From Pseudomonas sp. (GTDB taxonomy: Bacteria > Pseudomonadota > Gammaproteobacteria > Pseudomonadales > Pseudomonadaceae): DNA of 64,000 nucleotides. Each line of letters opens with the position of its first letter. Position 1 is the stretch's first letter. The notes below the pieces were generated by a model that saw only the letters and a program-made list of their open reading frames with translations, made no database searches and was not told the origin of the DNA. The translations under genes were made by a program, and so were the position numbers. This document shows positions 55,635 to 64,000 of the stretch, one piece after another. The stretch covers positions 62,001 to 126,000 of the forward strand of contig JAUYKV010000044.1 of the NCBI GenBank assembly GCA_030699825.1, written 5' to 3'.

Positions 55635-56294
55635 ATGAACAGAAAAGTAGCGGTGATTCTTTCCGGTTGCGGCGCTTACGACGGGGCCGAGATCCATGAA
55701 AGCGTGATCACCCTGCTGCGCCTCGACCAGCGCGGCGCCGCGGTGCAATGCTTTGCGCCGGACGTGCAGCAACTGCATGTGGTCGATCATTACAGCGGCG
55801 ACGAAATGGACGAGAAGCGCAACGTCCTGGTGGAGGCCGCCCGCATCGCGCGCGGCAAGATCAAGGACGTCCGCGAACTGCATGTAGACGATTTCGACGC
55901 CCTGATCATGCCCGGCGGCTTTGGCGTGGCCAAGAACCTATCCGACTTCATCCTCGGCGGCGCCAACTGCAAGGTGCAACCCGACGTATTGAGCGCCGCC
56001 CAGGCCTTCGTCAAGGCCGGAAAACCGGTCGGCCTGATGTGTATCGCCCCGGTCCTGGCGGCAAAAATCTTCGGCCACGGCGTGGTCTGTACCATCGGCA
56101 GCGACCCGGAAACCGCCGCCGCCCTGACGCAAATGGGCGCCATCCATCACGAGTGCGAAGTCAGCGATATTATCGAGGACCACACCCACAAGCTGGTCAC
56201 CACGCCCGCCTACATGCTCGCCCAGTCGATCAGTGAAGCGGCCGCAGGCATCAACAAGCTGGTCGACCGGGTACTCGAACTGACCCACGCCTAA
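55635..56294 (+). CDS. elbB: ElbB (isoprenoid biosynthesis glyoxalase)
   Basis: 219 residues. It has a DJ-1/PfpI-like fold: VAVILSGCGAYDGAEIHESV at the N-terminus, DALIMPGGFGVAKNLSDF and GKPVGLMCIAPVLAAKIFG with the nucleophile Cys of the elbow (about 135). Glyoxalase activity is reported for the family; its link to isoprenoid synthesis is historical. GGAGTTCTCA precedes the ATG. It is monocistronic. Confidence 0.93.
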   Translation: MNRKVAVILSGCGAYDGAEIHESVITLLRLDQRGAAVQCFAPDVQQLHVVDHYSGDEMDEKRNVLVEAARIARGKIKDVRELHVDDFDALIMPGGFGVAKNLSDFILGGANCKVQPDVLSAAQAFVKAGKPVGLMCIAPVLAAKIFGHGVVCTIGSDPETAAALTQMGAIHHECEVSDIIEDHTHKLVTTPAYMLAQSISEAAAGINKLVDRVLELTHA

Positions 56295-56396
56295 CCGTCA
56301 GGTCAAATCCGCCAATGCGCGCGGCACAGCCGCCGCGCCTCTGGTCAAACAGGCTCATCTGCTGCAGCGTGAGTGAAATCCCGCAAGGCAGGCGTC

Positions 56397-56867
56397 ATGA
56401 CCACTCCAGCTATCGAACTCACCGAGGAACTGCAGCAGGCGGTAAGCGGCTTTTTTCAGCGCATCCCGTTCAACCGGATGCTCGGCATCCAGCTCGGCGA
56501 ACTGAGCCCGCAGCGGGTGCTGATGCACCTGCCGATGAAGCCCGAGCTGATCGGCAACTTCGTTCACGGCATCCTGCATGGCGGGGTCATTTCAGCGCTG
56601 CTGGATGTCGCCGGTGGCGCCATGGCGCTGATCGGCGCGTTCGACAAACACCAGCACCTGTCCAGCGCCGAACGCATGGCGCGACTGTCCAAGCTGGGCA
56701 CCATCGACCTGCGCATCGACTACCTGCGCCCCGGCCGCGGCCAGCACTTCACCGCCAGCGCCGTGCTGCTGCGTTCCGGCAACAAGGTCGCGGTGGTGCG
56801 CAGCGAACTGCACAGCGATGACGGCACCCTGGTGGCGGTCGGCACCGGCACCTACCTGTGCGGATAA
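56397..56867 (+). CDS. Hotdog-fold thioesterase family protein
   Basis: 156 residues from the ATG at 56397, with AAGGCAGGCGTC upstream. It is a single hotdog domain with NFVHGILHGGVISALLDVAGG (the HGG motif with helix) and TIDLRIDYLRPGRGQHFTASAVLLR. It resembles the PaaI/YigI-type acyl-CoA thioesterases. The substrate is unknown. It is in the conserved block between hemB and algP. Confidence 0.88.
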   Translation: MTTPAIELTEELQQAVSGFFQRIPFNRMLGIQLGELSPQRVLMHLPMKPELIGNFVHGILHGGVISALLDVAGGAMALIGAFDKHQHLSSAERMARLSKLGTIDLRIDYLRPGRGQHFTASAVLLRSGNKVAVVRSELHSDDGTLVAVGTGTYLCG

Positions 56868-56898
56868 ACTCATTGCCTGGGTCGAGGCTACGGCCACC

Positions 56899-57354
56899 TC
56901 AGACCTGGCGCTGAAGCCGGGTCAGAATGCGATCGAGGGCATTGGCGAAGGCCTGTTTGTCGCGTTCGCCATAGGGCCCCTGGCCACCACTAACCTGGCC
57001 CTGCTCGCGCAGGTCGGTAAACAGGTTGCGCAGCGCCAGGCGCTCGCCCATGTTGCCTTCGTCGAACTCCTTGCCGCGCGGATCGAGAGCGACGACACCC
57101 TTCTTCACCAGGCGGTCGGCCAGCGGCACATCGCTGCAGATCACCAGCTCGCCGGGCAGGGCGTGTTCGACCAGGTAATCGTCGGCGGCGTCCGGACCGC
57201 TGGGCACCACGATCAACCGCACGCAGGCGTAGGCCGGCTTGACCTGCGCCTGACCAGCCACCAGCAGCACCTCGAAGCGCCGCTTGAGGGCGAACTTGAC
57301 CACTTGATCCTTGGCCGCCTTGGGGCAGGCGTCTGCATCTATCCAGACCCGCAC
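56899..57354 (-). CDS. YaiI/YqxD (DUF188) family protein
   Basis: 151 residues using the GTG at 57354 so that the protein begins MRVWIDADACPKAAKD, the family N-terminus. Upstream in-frame codons up to a TTG add only nonconserved residues. The PIN-like fold has the conserved DADACP, VVPSGPDAADDYLV and CSDVPLADRLVKKG. It is presumed to be a metal-dependent nuclease, not experimentally settled as far as I know. A small gap separates it from the LysE-type gene upstream. Confidence 0.9.
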   Translation of the reverse strand: MRVWIDADACPKAAKDQVVKFALKRRFEVLLVAGQAQVKPAYACVRLIVVPSGPDAADDYLVEHALPGELVICSDVPLADRLVKKGVVALDPRGKEFDEGNMGERLALRNLFTDLREQGQVSGGQGPYGERDKQAFANALDRILTRLQRQV

Positions 57355-57391
57355 CCGGGCGCCTTGCTCATTCAAAACCGACGACTCCCGC

Positions 57392-58021
57392 TCAGACCGG
57401 TGCGCGGCGCACCGTGGCCAACAGCGCCGCGGCACCAACGAATAGCGCGCCGAACGTGCGGTTCATCACCCGTTGCTGCCGCGGCGAACGCAGAGCTCGC
57501 AGCGCCCGTGCCGCCAGCCCGGTGTAGCCGGCCATGACCACCAGGTCGACACCGATCATGGTCACGCCCATCAGCAGGTGCTGCATTAGCAACGGCGCCT
57601 GCGGATCGAGAAACTGCGGCAGCACCGCGAGGATGAAGACGATGGCCTTGGGGTTGCTGAAATTCACCAGAAAGCCGCGCAGGACCAGAGTCAGCGGCCT
57701 GCCGATCGGACGCTCGGCAGGTGCCGCCATAGCGCTGGGCAAGGCCTGCCACTGGCGATAGCCGAGGTACAGCAGATAGACCACGCCGAACCACTTGATC
57801 AGGCCGAACGCCACTTCCGATGCGGCAAGAATCGCCCCAACCCCGGCGGCGACGATGACGATCTGCAGCGCCAGGCCCAACTGCAGCCCCAGGGCATTCC
57901 AGTAGCCGCGGCAGAAGCCGTATTGCAGCCCGGCGGACATCGAGGCAATCGCCCCCGCCCCCGGTGACAGACTGATCAGCCAACAGGCGGCGAAGAACGC
58001 AAGCCAGGTTTCCAGTGCCAC
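57392..58021 (-). CDS. LysE-family amino acid exporter
   Basis: 209 residues with about six membrane helices. The LysE/RhtB signature occurs as FFAACWLISLSPGAGAIASMSAGLQYG near the N-terminus, with RGFLVNFSNPKAIVFILAVLPQF in the middle. It exports amino acids or related small molecules across the inner membrane; the substrate is unknown. It is the probable first gene of a short unit with the YaiI gene. Confidence 0.9.
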   Translation of the reverse strand: MALETWLAFFAACWLISLSPGAGAIASMSAGLQYGFCRGYWNALGLQLGLALQIVIVAAGVGAILAASEVAFGLIKWFGVVYLLYLGYRQWQALPSAMAAPAERPIGRPLTLVLRGFLVNFSNPKAIVFILAVLPQFLDPQAPLLMQHLLMGVTMIGVDLVVMAGYTGLAARALRALRSPRQQRVMNRTFGALFVGAAALLATVRRAPV

Positions 58022-58052
58022 GGCGATACCTCAGACAGGTCGATAAAAAGAT

Positions 58053-58085
58053 CAAAAAAAGGGGTAGGCCACGTAGCCTACCCCT
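58053..58085 (-). terminator. Rho-independent terminator after terC-type gene
   Basis: On the minus strand AGGGGTAGGC/GCCTACCCCT with a 6-base loop is followed by TTTTTTGATC. A strong intrinsic terminator, 27 bases after the stop. Confidence 0.9.
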
Positions 58086-58112
58086 TGTTGGGTTACTCGC
58101 CCAGCCTGCTAA

Positions 58113-58877
58113 TCAGTCCGGCGAACCCTTACGCAATTGCACCGGATCCATCTCTTCCTTGCGCGCCCGGGCACGGGCCGTGCGCAGGCGGATATTGACG
58201 GCTTCCACTGCCAGCGAGAAGGCCATGGCGAAGTAGACGTAGCCTTTGGGCACATGCACGTCGAAGGCTTCGGCGATCAACACGGTACCGACCACGATAA
58301 GGAACGACAGCGCGAGCATCTTCAGGCTCGGGTGCTTGTCGATAAAGTCGCTGATGGTGCCGGCCGAGAGCATCATCACGATCACCGAGATCACGATGGC
58401 GGCGACCATCACCGGCACGTTGTCGACCAGGCCGACCGCGGTGATCACCGAATCGAGGGAGAATACGATGTCGATGATGGCAATCTGCACGATGATGCCC
58501 ATAAAGCCATAGGCCTTGCCGCCGGCCTGCTGGCCATCCTCTTCGCCTTCCAGGCTGTGGTAGATCTCCGCCGTGCTCTTGAACAGCAGGAACAGGCCGC
58601 CGAAGAACAGGATCAGGTCGCGCCCGGAAAAGCCCTCGCCGAGGACCTGGAACAGGTCGTTGGTCAGGCGCATCACCCAGCTGATCGACAGCAGCAACAG
58701 GATCCGCGTGCCCATGGCCAGAGCCAGGCCGAAGAAACGCGCCTTCGGTTGCTGGGCCTTGGGCAGGCGGCTGACCAGGATCGAGATAAAGATGATGTTG
58801 TCGATGCCGAGAACGATTTCCAGGGCGGTCAGGGTCAGAAAAGCGACCCAGAGTTCAGGGTTGGCTAGCCATTCCAT
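58113..58877 (-). CDS. TerC-family integral membrane protein
   Basis: 254 residues with 7 predicted helices. It has the two acidic family motifs ALEIVLGIDNIIFISI (about 18-33) and IDIVFSLDSVITAVG (about 135-149), which bind or move metal ions in the TerC/Alx family. YgdQ/YoaE-like members export Mn or assist metalation of secreted enzymes. The present substrate is unknown. The 92-base upstream gap is too short for a yybP-ykoY riboswitch. Confidence 0.92.
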   Translation of the reverse strand: MEWLANPELWVAFLTLTALEIVLGIDNIIFISILVSRLPKAQQPKARFFGLALAMGTRILLLLSISWVMRLTNDLFQVLGEGFSGRDLILFFGGLFLLFKSTAEIYHSLEGEEDGQQAGGKAYGFMGIIVQIAIIDIVFSLDSVITAVGLVDNVPVMVAAIVISVIVMMLSAGTISDFIDKHPSLKMLALSFLIVVGTVLIAEAFDVHVPKGYVYFAMAFSLAVEAVNIRLRTARARARKEEMDPVQLRKGSPD

Positions 58878-58969
58878 AAGGGATTAACACTCACGCGCAG
58901 GTTTAAAGGGAAGTTTGTCCGTGCGCCAGGGGCGCACGGCGTGAAGCAACAACGAGAGCCGGGCGCCCG

Positions 58970-60880
58970 TCAGCTGGCCGCCTCCAGCTCAGCCTGCAAG
59001 GCCTCGAGGGTTTCAAGCGCCTCCAGCCAGCGCTCTTCCAGGTCGGCTTCACGGCTTTTCAGCTTGGCTTGCTCGGCCAGCGCGTCGCGCAGTTGGTTCT
59101 TGCTCGCCGCCTCGTAGATCCCGCTGTCGCCCAGGCGGGCTTCCACGGCAGCCAGGCTCGCATGCAGTTGGCCGAGTTCCTTTTCCAGCTTGTCGGCTTC
59201 ACGCTTGAGCGGCGCCAACTGCTGGCGCAGCGCCGCCGCGGCCTGGCGCTGGGCACGCTTGTCGGTTTTATCCAGGTTGCCTTCGCCGTTGCTGACCGGC
59301 GCCTGGCGCACCCGGAAGTCCGCCAACCAGCGCGCGTAATCCTCGAGATCGCCATCGAACGACTGCACCCGGCCATCGGCGACCAGAAGGAACTCATCGG
59401 TGGTGCTCTTGAGCAGATGACGATCATGCGAGACCACCACCACGGCGCCGGAGAACTCCTGCAGGGCCATGGTCAGCGCCAGGCGCATCTCCAGATCGAG
59501 GTGGTTGGTTGGTTCATCGAGCAGCAACAGGTTGGGTTTGCCCCAGGCGATCAGGGCCAGGGCCAGGCGCGCTTTTTCCCCACCGGAAAAATTCAGCACC
59601 GGCTCGTCGCAGCGCGGGCCGCGGAAATCGAAGCCGCCGAGGAAGTCGCGCAGGGTCTGCTCGCGCTCGGTCGGGGCCAGGCGCTGGAAATGCAGGAGCG
59701 GGCTGGCCTTGTCGTCGAGAGCATCGAGCTGGTGCTGGGCAAAATAGCCCACCACCAGGTTCTCGCCGCGCTGCAGGCGGCCGCCGATCGGCTGCAACTC
59801 GCCCGCCAGGGTCTTGATCAGGGTCGATTTACCGGCACCATTGGGCCCGAGCAAGCCCAGGCGAGCGCCGGGCGCCAACTGCAACTTGACCTGTTCCAGC
59901 ACCACCTTGTCGCCATAGCCGAGACGGCCTTCGCTCAAATCCAGCAGCGGGCTGGAAATCTTGCTGGCCTCGCGAAAGGTGAAGTCGAACGGCGAGTCGA
60001 CATGCGCCGCGGACAACTCTTCCATTCGTTCCAGCGCCTTGATCCGGCTCTGTGCCTGACGTGCCTTGGTTGCCTGGGCCTTGAAGCGGGCGATGTACTT
60101 TTCCATGTGCGCGCGCTGCGCCTGCTGCTTCTCGAACGCCTGCTGCTGCTGGGCCAGGCGTTCGGCGCGGGTGCGCTCGAAGGCCGAGTAGCCGCCGCGA
60201 TAAAGGATCAGCTTGCGCTGCTCGACGTGCGCCACATGATCGACCACCGCATCGAGAAAATCGCGGTCATGGGAAATCAGCAGCAGGGTACCCGGGTAGT
60301 TCTGCAACCAGCCTTCCAGCCAGAGAATCGCATCCAGATCCAGGTGGTTGGTCGGTTCGTCGAGCAACAACAGGTCGGACGGGCACATCAGCGCCTGGGC
60401 CAGGTTCAGGCGCATGCGCCAGCCGCCGGAGAAATCGCCGACACGGCGATCCATCTGCGTACTTTCAAACCCAAGGCCGGCGAGCAATTTGCGCGCACGG
60501 GCATCGGCGGCATAACCATCGAGGTTATCCAGCTCGGTGTGCAGGCGCGCAATCGCGACGCCATCGTGCGCGGCCTCGGCCACGACCAGTTCGGCCTGGA
60601 CCCGGCGCAGCTGCACATCGCCATCGAGCACATAGTCCACCGCCTGGCGCTCGACCGCGTCGATCTCCTGACGCATATGGGCAATGCGCCAGTCGGCGGG
60701 AATCAGGCAGTCGCCCGCGTCCGCGCTCAAGTCGCCGCGCAGCAAGGCGAACAGGCTGGATTTGCCGGCGCCATTGGCGCCGATCAGGCCGGCTTTATGG
60801 CCGGGATGCAGGGTCAGCTCGGCGTCTTCTAGCAGACGCTGCGGGCCACGCTGTAAAGTGAGGTTCTGGAGTCGGATCAT
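58970..60880 (-). CDS. yheS: ABC-F family ATPase YheS
   Basis: 636 residues from the ATG at 60880 (MIRLQNLTLQRGPQRLL). Two ABC cassettes: Walker A GANGAGKSS and GPNGAGKST, signatures FSGGWRMRL and FSGGEKARL, Walker B LLLLDEPTNHLDL twice. The EF-P-type linker with KQQAQRAHMEKYIARFKAQATKARQAQSRIK lies between them, and a C-terminal coiled coil spans about 540-636. There are no membrane domains, so it acts on the ribosome rather than in transport. It resolves stalled translation in the YheS subgroup. Confidence 0.92.
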   Translation of the reverse strand: MIRLQNLTLQRGPQRLLEDAELTLHPGHKAGLIGANGAGKSSLFALLRGDLSADAGDCLIPADWRIAHMRQEIDAVERQAVDYVLDGDVQLRRVQAELVVAEAAHDGVAIARLHTELDNLDGYAADARARKLLAGLGFESTQMDRRVGDFSGGWRMRLNLAQALMCPSDLLLLDEPTNHLDLDAILWLEGWLQNYPGTLLLISHDRDFLDAVVDHVAHVEQRKLILYRGGYSAFERTRAERLAQQQQAFEKQQAQRAHMEKYIARFKAQATKARQAQSRIKALERMEELSAAHVDSPFDFTFREASKISSPLLDLSEGRLGYGDKVVLEQVKLQLAPGARLGLLGPNGAGKSTLIKTLAGELQPIGGRLQRGENLVVGYFAQHQLDALDDKASPLLHFQRLAPTEREQTLRDFLGGFDFRGPRCDEPVLNFSGGEKARLALALIAWGKPNLLLLDEPTNHLDLEMRLALTMALQEFSGAVVVVSHDRHLLKSTTDEFLLVADGRVQSFDGDLEDYARWLADFRVRQAPVSNGEGNLDKTDKRAQRQAAAALRQQLAPLKREADKLEKELGQLHASLAAVEARLGDSGIYEAASKNQLRDALAEQAKLKSREADLEERWLEALETLEALQAELEAAS

Positions 60881-60930
60881 AATGGCGGCGGAGTCTACCA
60901 GAGTCGCCCGCGGCATACCTGGAAAGCACC

Positions 60931-61395
60931 ATGCATCCTGACCTGTGGCGTTTCGCCGAAGACCTCTATCGCCGCCCCGGTGTCGAGACCGCCTGCCTGC
61001 AGTTGCAGGCTCAGGGTAGCGATATCTGCCTGTTGCTCTGTGGCGCCTGGCTAGGCCGCCGCGGCGTGGCCTGCAGCGCCGAACGGGCCGACTGCCTGCG
61101 CGCCATAGCCCAACCCTGGCAGCGTGAGGTGGTCAACGTGCTCAGGCATGTGCGCCAGCAATGGCGCGCAGCCGCTCACCACGACAGCGCCCTGGCGGCG
61201 CTGCGCGAGCAGATCAAACAGCTTGAACTGGCGGCCGAACACGAACAGCTGCAGCGCCTGGCGTCCTGCAGCCTCGACTGGCCAGGCGATACGGCTGAGG
61301 ACATACGCGCCTGGCTGCACGCCCTGGCCCCCGTGAGCACGGCAGCCGACCGCGACGCACTGCATCTGCTGCACGTCGCAGCCCGGGACGTTTAG
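60931..61395 (+). CDS. TIGR02444-family protein
   Basis: 154 residues. It is helical and begins MHPDLWRFAEDLYRRPGVETACLQLQ, with LLLCGAWLGRRG, as in the Pseudomonas TIGR02444 family of unknown function. It sits divergent from yheS with a 50-base gap and converges on algP, whose stop overlaps its own by 4 bases. There is no catalytic motif. Confidence 0.85.
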   Translation: MHPDLWRFAEDLYRRPGVETACLQLQAQGSDICLLLCGAWLGRRGVACSAERADCLRAIAQPWQREVVNVLRHVRQQWRAAAHHDSALAALREQIKQLELAAEHEQLQRLASCSLDWPGDTAEDIRAWLHALAPVSTAADRDALHLLHVAARDV

Positions 61396-62336
61396 GACGC
61401 TGGCGGCGGGGTGCTTGCGGCGACGGTCGTGGCTGCGGCGGGCACTGCCGGCGAGCTGGCAACGGAAGTTGCCACCGACGGTTTAGTGGCCGCAGGCTTT
61501 TTCGCCACGGGCTTGGCGGCAGCTTTAGTCGCAGGTTTCGCCTCAGGCTTACTGACCGCCTTGGCTGCCGCTGGCTTGGTGGCGGGCTTGGCCACCACAG
61601 GTTTGGCCGTGCTGCTGGCAAGTGGCTTGTTCGCTGCCGGCTTGGCCGGGGCTTTGGCAGCTGGTTTAGCGGCTGGCTTGGCGGCCGCTGGAGCAGCGGC
61701 TACTGGCTTCGGCGCGGACTTCAACGGTGCCTTGGCGGCCGGTTTGGCAATGACGCCTGCTGGTTTGCCGGCTGGCGTTTTACTGGCAACCGGCTTGACT
61801 GCAGCTTTGACCGCGGGCTTGGCGACCGGTTTGCTGGCGACCTTGGCAGGCGCTTTGCTCGCCGGCTTGGCAGCGGCTTTGGCGGCCGGTTTGGCAGCCG
61901 GCTTGACCACTGCGGGCTTGGTTTCATGACGGCTCAGGGCCTTGCTGGCGGCTTCCTTGACCTTGCCTACACCCTGGGCGAGTTTCAGGCTTTCCTGGGC
62001 GTCACGCTTGAGCCCGAGGATGTAATTGCGGGTCTCGCTCTGCCGATCCTTGAGGGTATCGAGCAGCTCTTCCAGCTCGGCCACCGCATCCTTGGCCTTC
62101 GCCTGCGCCTTGGCCTTGCCCGCCACTGCAGCCTCCTGCAACCTGACGCGGGCGTCATGCAGTTTTTCCTGGGCCTTGCCGCGCTGCTTCTCCAGCTTGC
62201 CGAGCAGCTTTTCTGCATCGATCAGCGCTCGCGAACAGGCATCCTCAAGATGTTCGAGCAAGCTGCTGGAGAGTTGATGGAGCAGATGCAGCGGGGTACT
62301 GACCGATTTCTTCTTGGCTTTCTTTGTGGCCGACAT
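61392..62336 (-). CDS. algP: AlgP (AlgR3), histone H1-like regulator
   Basis: 314 residues. The N-terminal 120 residues are helical and charged (HLLHQLSSSLLEHLEDACS, then KAKAQAKAKDAVAELEELLDTLKDRQSE). The rest, about 190 residues, is a run of degenerate K-P-A-A/K-A-P-A units like eukaryotic histone H1 tails. AlgP is linked to alginate gene expression in P. aeruginosa and probably compacts DNA. Repeat number varies between strains in the family, so length differences are expected. Confidence 0.93.
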   Translation of the reverse strand: MSATKKAKKKSVSTPLHLLHQLSSSLLEHLEDACSRALIDAEKLLGKLEKQRGKAQEKLHDARVRLQEAAVAGKAKAQAKAKDAVAELEELLDTLKDRQSETRNYILGLKRDAQESLKLAQGVGKVKEAASKALSRHETKPAVVKPAAKPAAKAAAKPASKAPAKVASKPVAKPAVKAAVKPVASKTPAGKPAGVIAKPAAKAPLKSAPKPVAAAPAAAKPAAKPAAKAPAKPAANKPLASSTAKPVVAKPATKPAAAKAVSKPEAKPATKAAAKPVAKKPAATKPSVATSVASSPAVPAAATTVAASTPPPAS

Positions 62337-62675
62337 GACGCGCCTCCGGGCGGGTGTAGATGCAGCTCATACTAGCAGTCTGCCGATGAATAGTAATCGC
62401 CAGCAAATTGCAGGTTGGCTCTTGAACTTGGGAGAACGATGGCGCCGGGGAGCGAGAATTCGAACGCCCCGGGTGGCGGCTCGAGGGCATTCACTGGCAG
62501 CTGGCGGCGACCATACAAACACCTGAGTCGGTCAGCGCATGGCAACCGGCATCCCCGGCAACGCAACGACCACGCCCCTTCGCCCGAGAGGGGCAAGTCG
62601 ACAGCTGATGATCGAGCAGGCACTGCCCGACTGTATCGACTTAAATTTACTCGCAGGCGGTTGAAAAACCGTCGG
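62337..62675. other. Gap between algP and algQ
   Basis: 339 bases with no convincing gene; in P. aeruginosa an FKBP-type gene lies about here. No terminator with a clear T-tract was found. Confidence 0.5.
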
Positions 62676-63158
62676 CTAGAGTACGGGAGCCGGGGCCGAA
62701 GTCTGCTGTTGATGCGCGTTATGCAGCACTTCGATCAGGCAGTCTTCCAACTCGAAACGCTCATGCAGCAGCTGCCCCAAGCGCTGGAGCTCTTCGCCCA
62801 GGGACACGCTGTCATGGCAATCGCCATTGTCGCAGCGGTCGTTGAACGTCAGGGCCACCTCGGTGATCACCTCGAGCCGCGGGTAGATCTGCTTGGCCAG
62901 TTCGAGACCACGCTGATCGCCAAAGGCCTTGGCTTCATTGGTCAGCTGTTCATAGACCTCGAAATGCCCGGCGGACACGTAGTCGACCAGAATTTCGCAG
63001 AACCGCTGCAAGGGCTGCGCATTGGTAATGGGTGCTTGTGGGGAGTCGCTGATGGCCGTATAGGCCTTCACCAGTTCCTGGCGCTCCTGCAACCAGCGGT
63101 CGATCAGCAGGTGAACACCACCCCAACGTTCCTGGGCGTTCTGACAACTATCGAGCAT
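62676..63158 (-). CDS. algQ: AlgQ/Rsd, anti-sigma-70 factor
   Basis: 160 residues. It is an all-helical Rsd/AlgQ protein: [30 protein letters not shown] at the N-terminus, [21 protein letters not shown], and a cysteine pair in [10 protein letters not shown]. It binds sigma-70 and frees core RNA polymerase for alternative sigma factors; it is a positive regulator of alginate in P. aeruginosa. GGAAGTGAGG lies before the ATG. Confidence 0.95.
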   Translation of the reverse strand: MLDSCQNAQERWGGVHLLIDRWLQERQELVKAYTAISDSPQAPITNAQPLQRFCEILVDYVSAGHFEVYEQLTNEAKAFGDQRGLELAKQIYPRLEVITEVALTFNDRCDNGDCHDSVSLGEELQRLGQLLHERFELEDCLIEVLHNAHQQQTSAPAPVL

Positions 63159-63584
63159 GATGGCCTCACTTCCCTTATCGGTATTTCTGTTATACGTCCG
63201 ATCCGAGACGGTTTTTTGTCAATCGGCACATTACATTGGAAGAGCAATTGCAAAACGGCAATTTTCCGGCGGTACTTGCGAGCCAGATTATGCCCGCTAA
63301 CTTGCGCCATCAAGGCGCTCGGTCGAGAAAATTTCATACGCGCGTTTAATCGGTGTCCCGCGCGGCGTCTGGCCTGTAGAAACTCAGCCACACACGACTC
63401 AACACTTACCTGCACTACAACATATGCAGACCAACTTGCACAGCGTGGGTTGATTAATCAGGCCCACCTCATGATCGACATCAACCGGATCGACACAATA
63501 TCGGCCGCACCGCATCCGCTGCCGCCCACCACTATCGGGGGAATATTCCCCCGGCAGCGCTATCCAGACGCAGGCAGCCGCCTA
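63159..63584. other. Gap between hemY and algQ
   Basis: 426 bases with no convincing gene; P. aeruginosa has dsbH near this point. On the minus strand TTGACA and TATAAC occur before algQ but are 22 bases apart, too far for a normal promoter. Confidence 0.5.
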
Positions 63585-64000
63585 TCAGCTGGCGACTGGT
63601 GCAGGCAAGGGCAGGCTGTCCAGACGCTGATCGAGCAGCCCCAGCCCTTCCTGAAACAACCGATTGCTCTGCTCGGTTTCGCCCAACCGAGCCAGCAAGC
63701 GCGCCAACTCCGCACAGGTTTCCGGGTGGCGCTGAAAAGCCAGACTGCTCTCGAAGTACTCCTTGGCCTTGCCCCACAGCTGGTTTTGCAGGCACAGCCG
63801 GCCCAGGGTCAACAGCAGGTTGGCATCCTTGGGGTGCTGCTTCAGCCAGCCTTCGGCCGCTTGCAACTGGCGCCCCGGATCGCGCCCATGGAGCAAGCCG
63901 TAGAGGCGCACCAGGCGCTGGTCATAGTTGCTTTTGAGTGCATGCTGCAACAGCTCTTCGGCCTCGTTCTCGGCCCCCAACACACGCAATTGCTCGACAT
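63585..64000 (-). CDS. hemY: HemY, TPR heme-biosynthesis protein, N-terminal part outside window
   Basis: The C-terminal 138 or so residues are visible and the frame runs off the right edge. Three TPR-like units are seen (NYDQRLVRLYGLLHG, HPKDANLLLTLGRLCLQNQLWGKAKEYFESSL, HPETCAELARLLARLGETEQSNRLFQEGL). HemY in proteobacteria is an inner-membrane TPR protein of the hemCDXY region, needed for normal heme synthesis but with unclear mechanism. Its position beyond algQ matches P. aeruginosa. Confidence 0.88.
   Translation of the reverse strand, partial: VEQLRVLGAENEAEELLQHALKSNYDQRLVRLYGLLHGRDPGRQLQAAEGWLKQHPKDANLLLTLGRLCLQNQLWGKAKEYFESSLAFQRHPETCAELARLLARLGETEQSNRLFQEGLGLLDQRLDSLPLPAPVAS

Noticed and set aside
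58878..58969. yybP-ykoY manganese riboswitch before the TerC-type gene
   Set aside because: The gap is only 92 bases and shows none of the expected conserved loops.
63165..63260. Sigma-70 promoter TTGACA/TATAAC upstream of algQ
   Set aside because: The two boxes are 22 bases apart, too far for a standard promoter; one of them may be used with another partner, but I cannot show it.

Overview
The window is chromosomal DNA of a Pseudomonas (Gammaproteobacteria). The evidence is a complete pqqABCDE cluster with a following S9 peptidase and ercA, the phhR/phhABC phenylalanine catabolism locus, a medium-chain-length (class II) PHA synthase beside phaG, the alginate-regulator genes algP and algQ, and a trxA-ppx-ppk-hemB ... 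algP-algQ-hemY order that, from memory, matches the PAO1 PA5240-PA5257 region. I ran no database search. Identities rest on motifs, length, context and recalled family sequences.

Layout. 1-7.3 kb is one end of a lambda-type prophage or integrative element. From the chromosomal junction inward it has a tyrosine integrase with a lambda-like arm-binding domain, an Xis-like protein, a run of small overlapping phage genes, a DUF4406-type protein, a C5-cytosine methyltransferase and an N6-methylase-like protein. It is inserted at the 3' end of tRNA-Val(GAC). The other end lies outside the window. 7.5-13.3 kb has a gamma-glutamylputrescine oxidase (puuB/pauB), a PA2778/PA2779-type C39 peptidase lipoprotein with a small membrane partner, and a NahK/ErcS-type hybrid kinase overlapping ercA. 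13.4-18.6 kb is PQQ biosynthesis, including the 23-residue precursor pqqA. 19-28 kb holds an alanine/glycine symporter, tamA-tamB, an acetyltransferase and exonuclease III. 28.5-34.3 kb has a PstS-OmpA fusion and the phh locus. 34.5-42.4 kb has an MFS transporter, a fused glucosylglycerol-phosphate phosphatase/synthase (osmolyte synthesis), a VOC protein, a frameshifted YciI gene, a second-type EF-G and a small lipoprotein. 43-47.7 kb is phaG-phaC and a divergent lysR/azoR pair. An IS4-family element (47.77-49.2 kb) separates these from the conserved trxA-to-hemY block that fills the rest.

How the genes work together. PQQ made by pqqA-E would serve quinoprotein dehydrogenases, and ErcA with the neighbouring kinase is known from control of alcohol oxidation. 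PhhR senses aromatic amino acids and drives phhABC (Phe to Tyr to the keto acid). PhaG links fatty acid synthesis to PhaC for storage polymer. Ppk and Ppx make and degrade polyphosphate. TamA and TamB act in outer-membrane assembly.

The most distinctive non-coding content is a set of small inverted-repeat elements: a 122-bp element with diverged copies at three sites, two MITE-like elements of about 270 bp whose ends both read CTAG, a tandem 77-bp duplication and REP-like hairpins. The most interesting leads are the junction architecture of the integrated element, the repeat-built central region of its cytosine methyltransferase, an unannotated 58-residue antisense-strand gene, the fused osmolyte enzyme, and the IS4 element at what looks like a rearrangement breakpoint.
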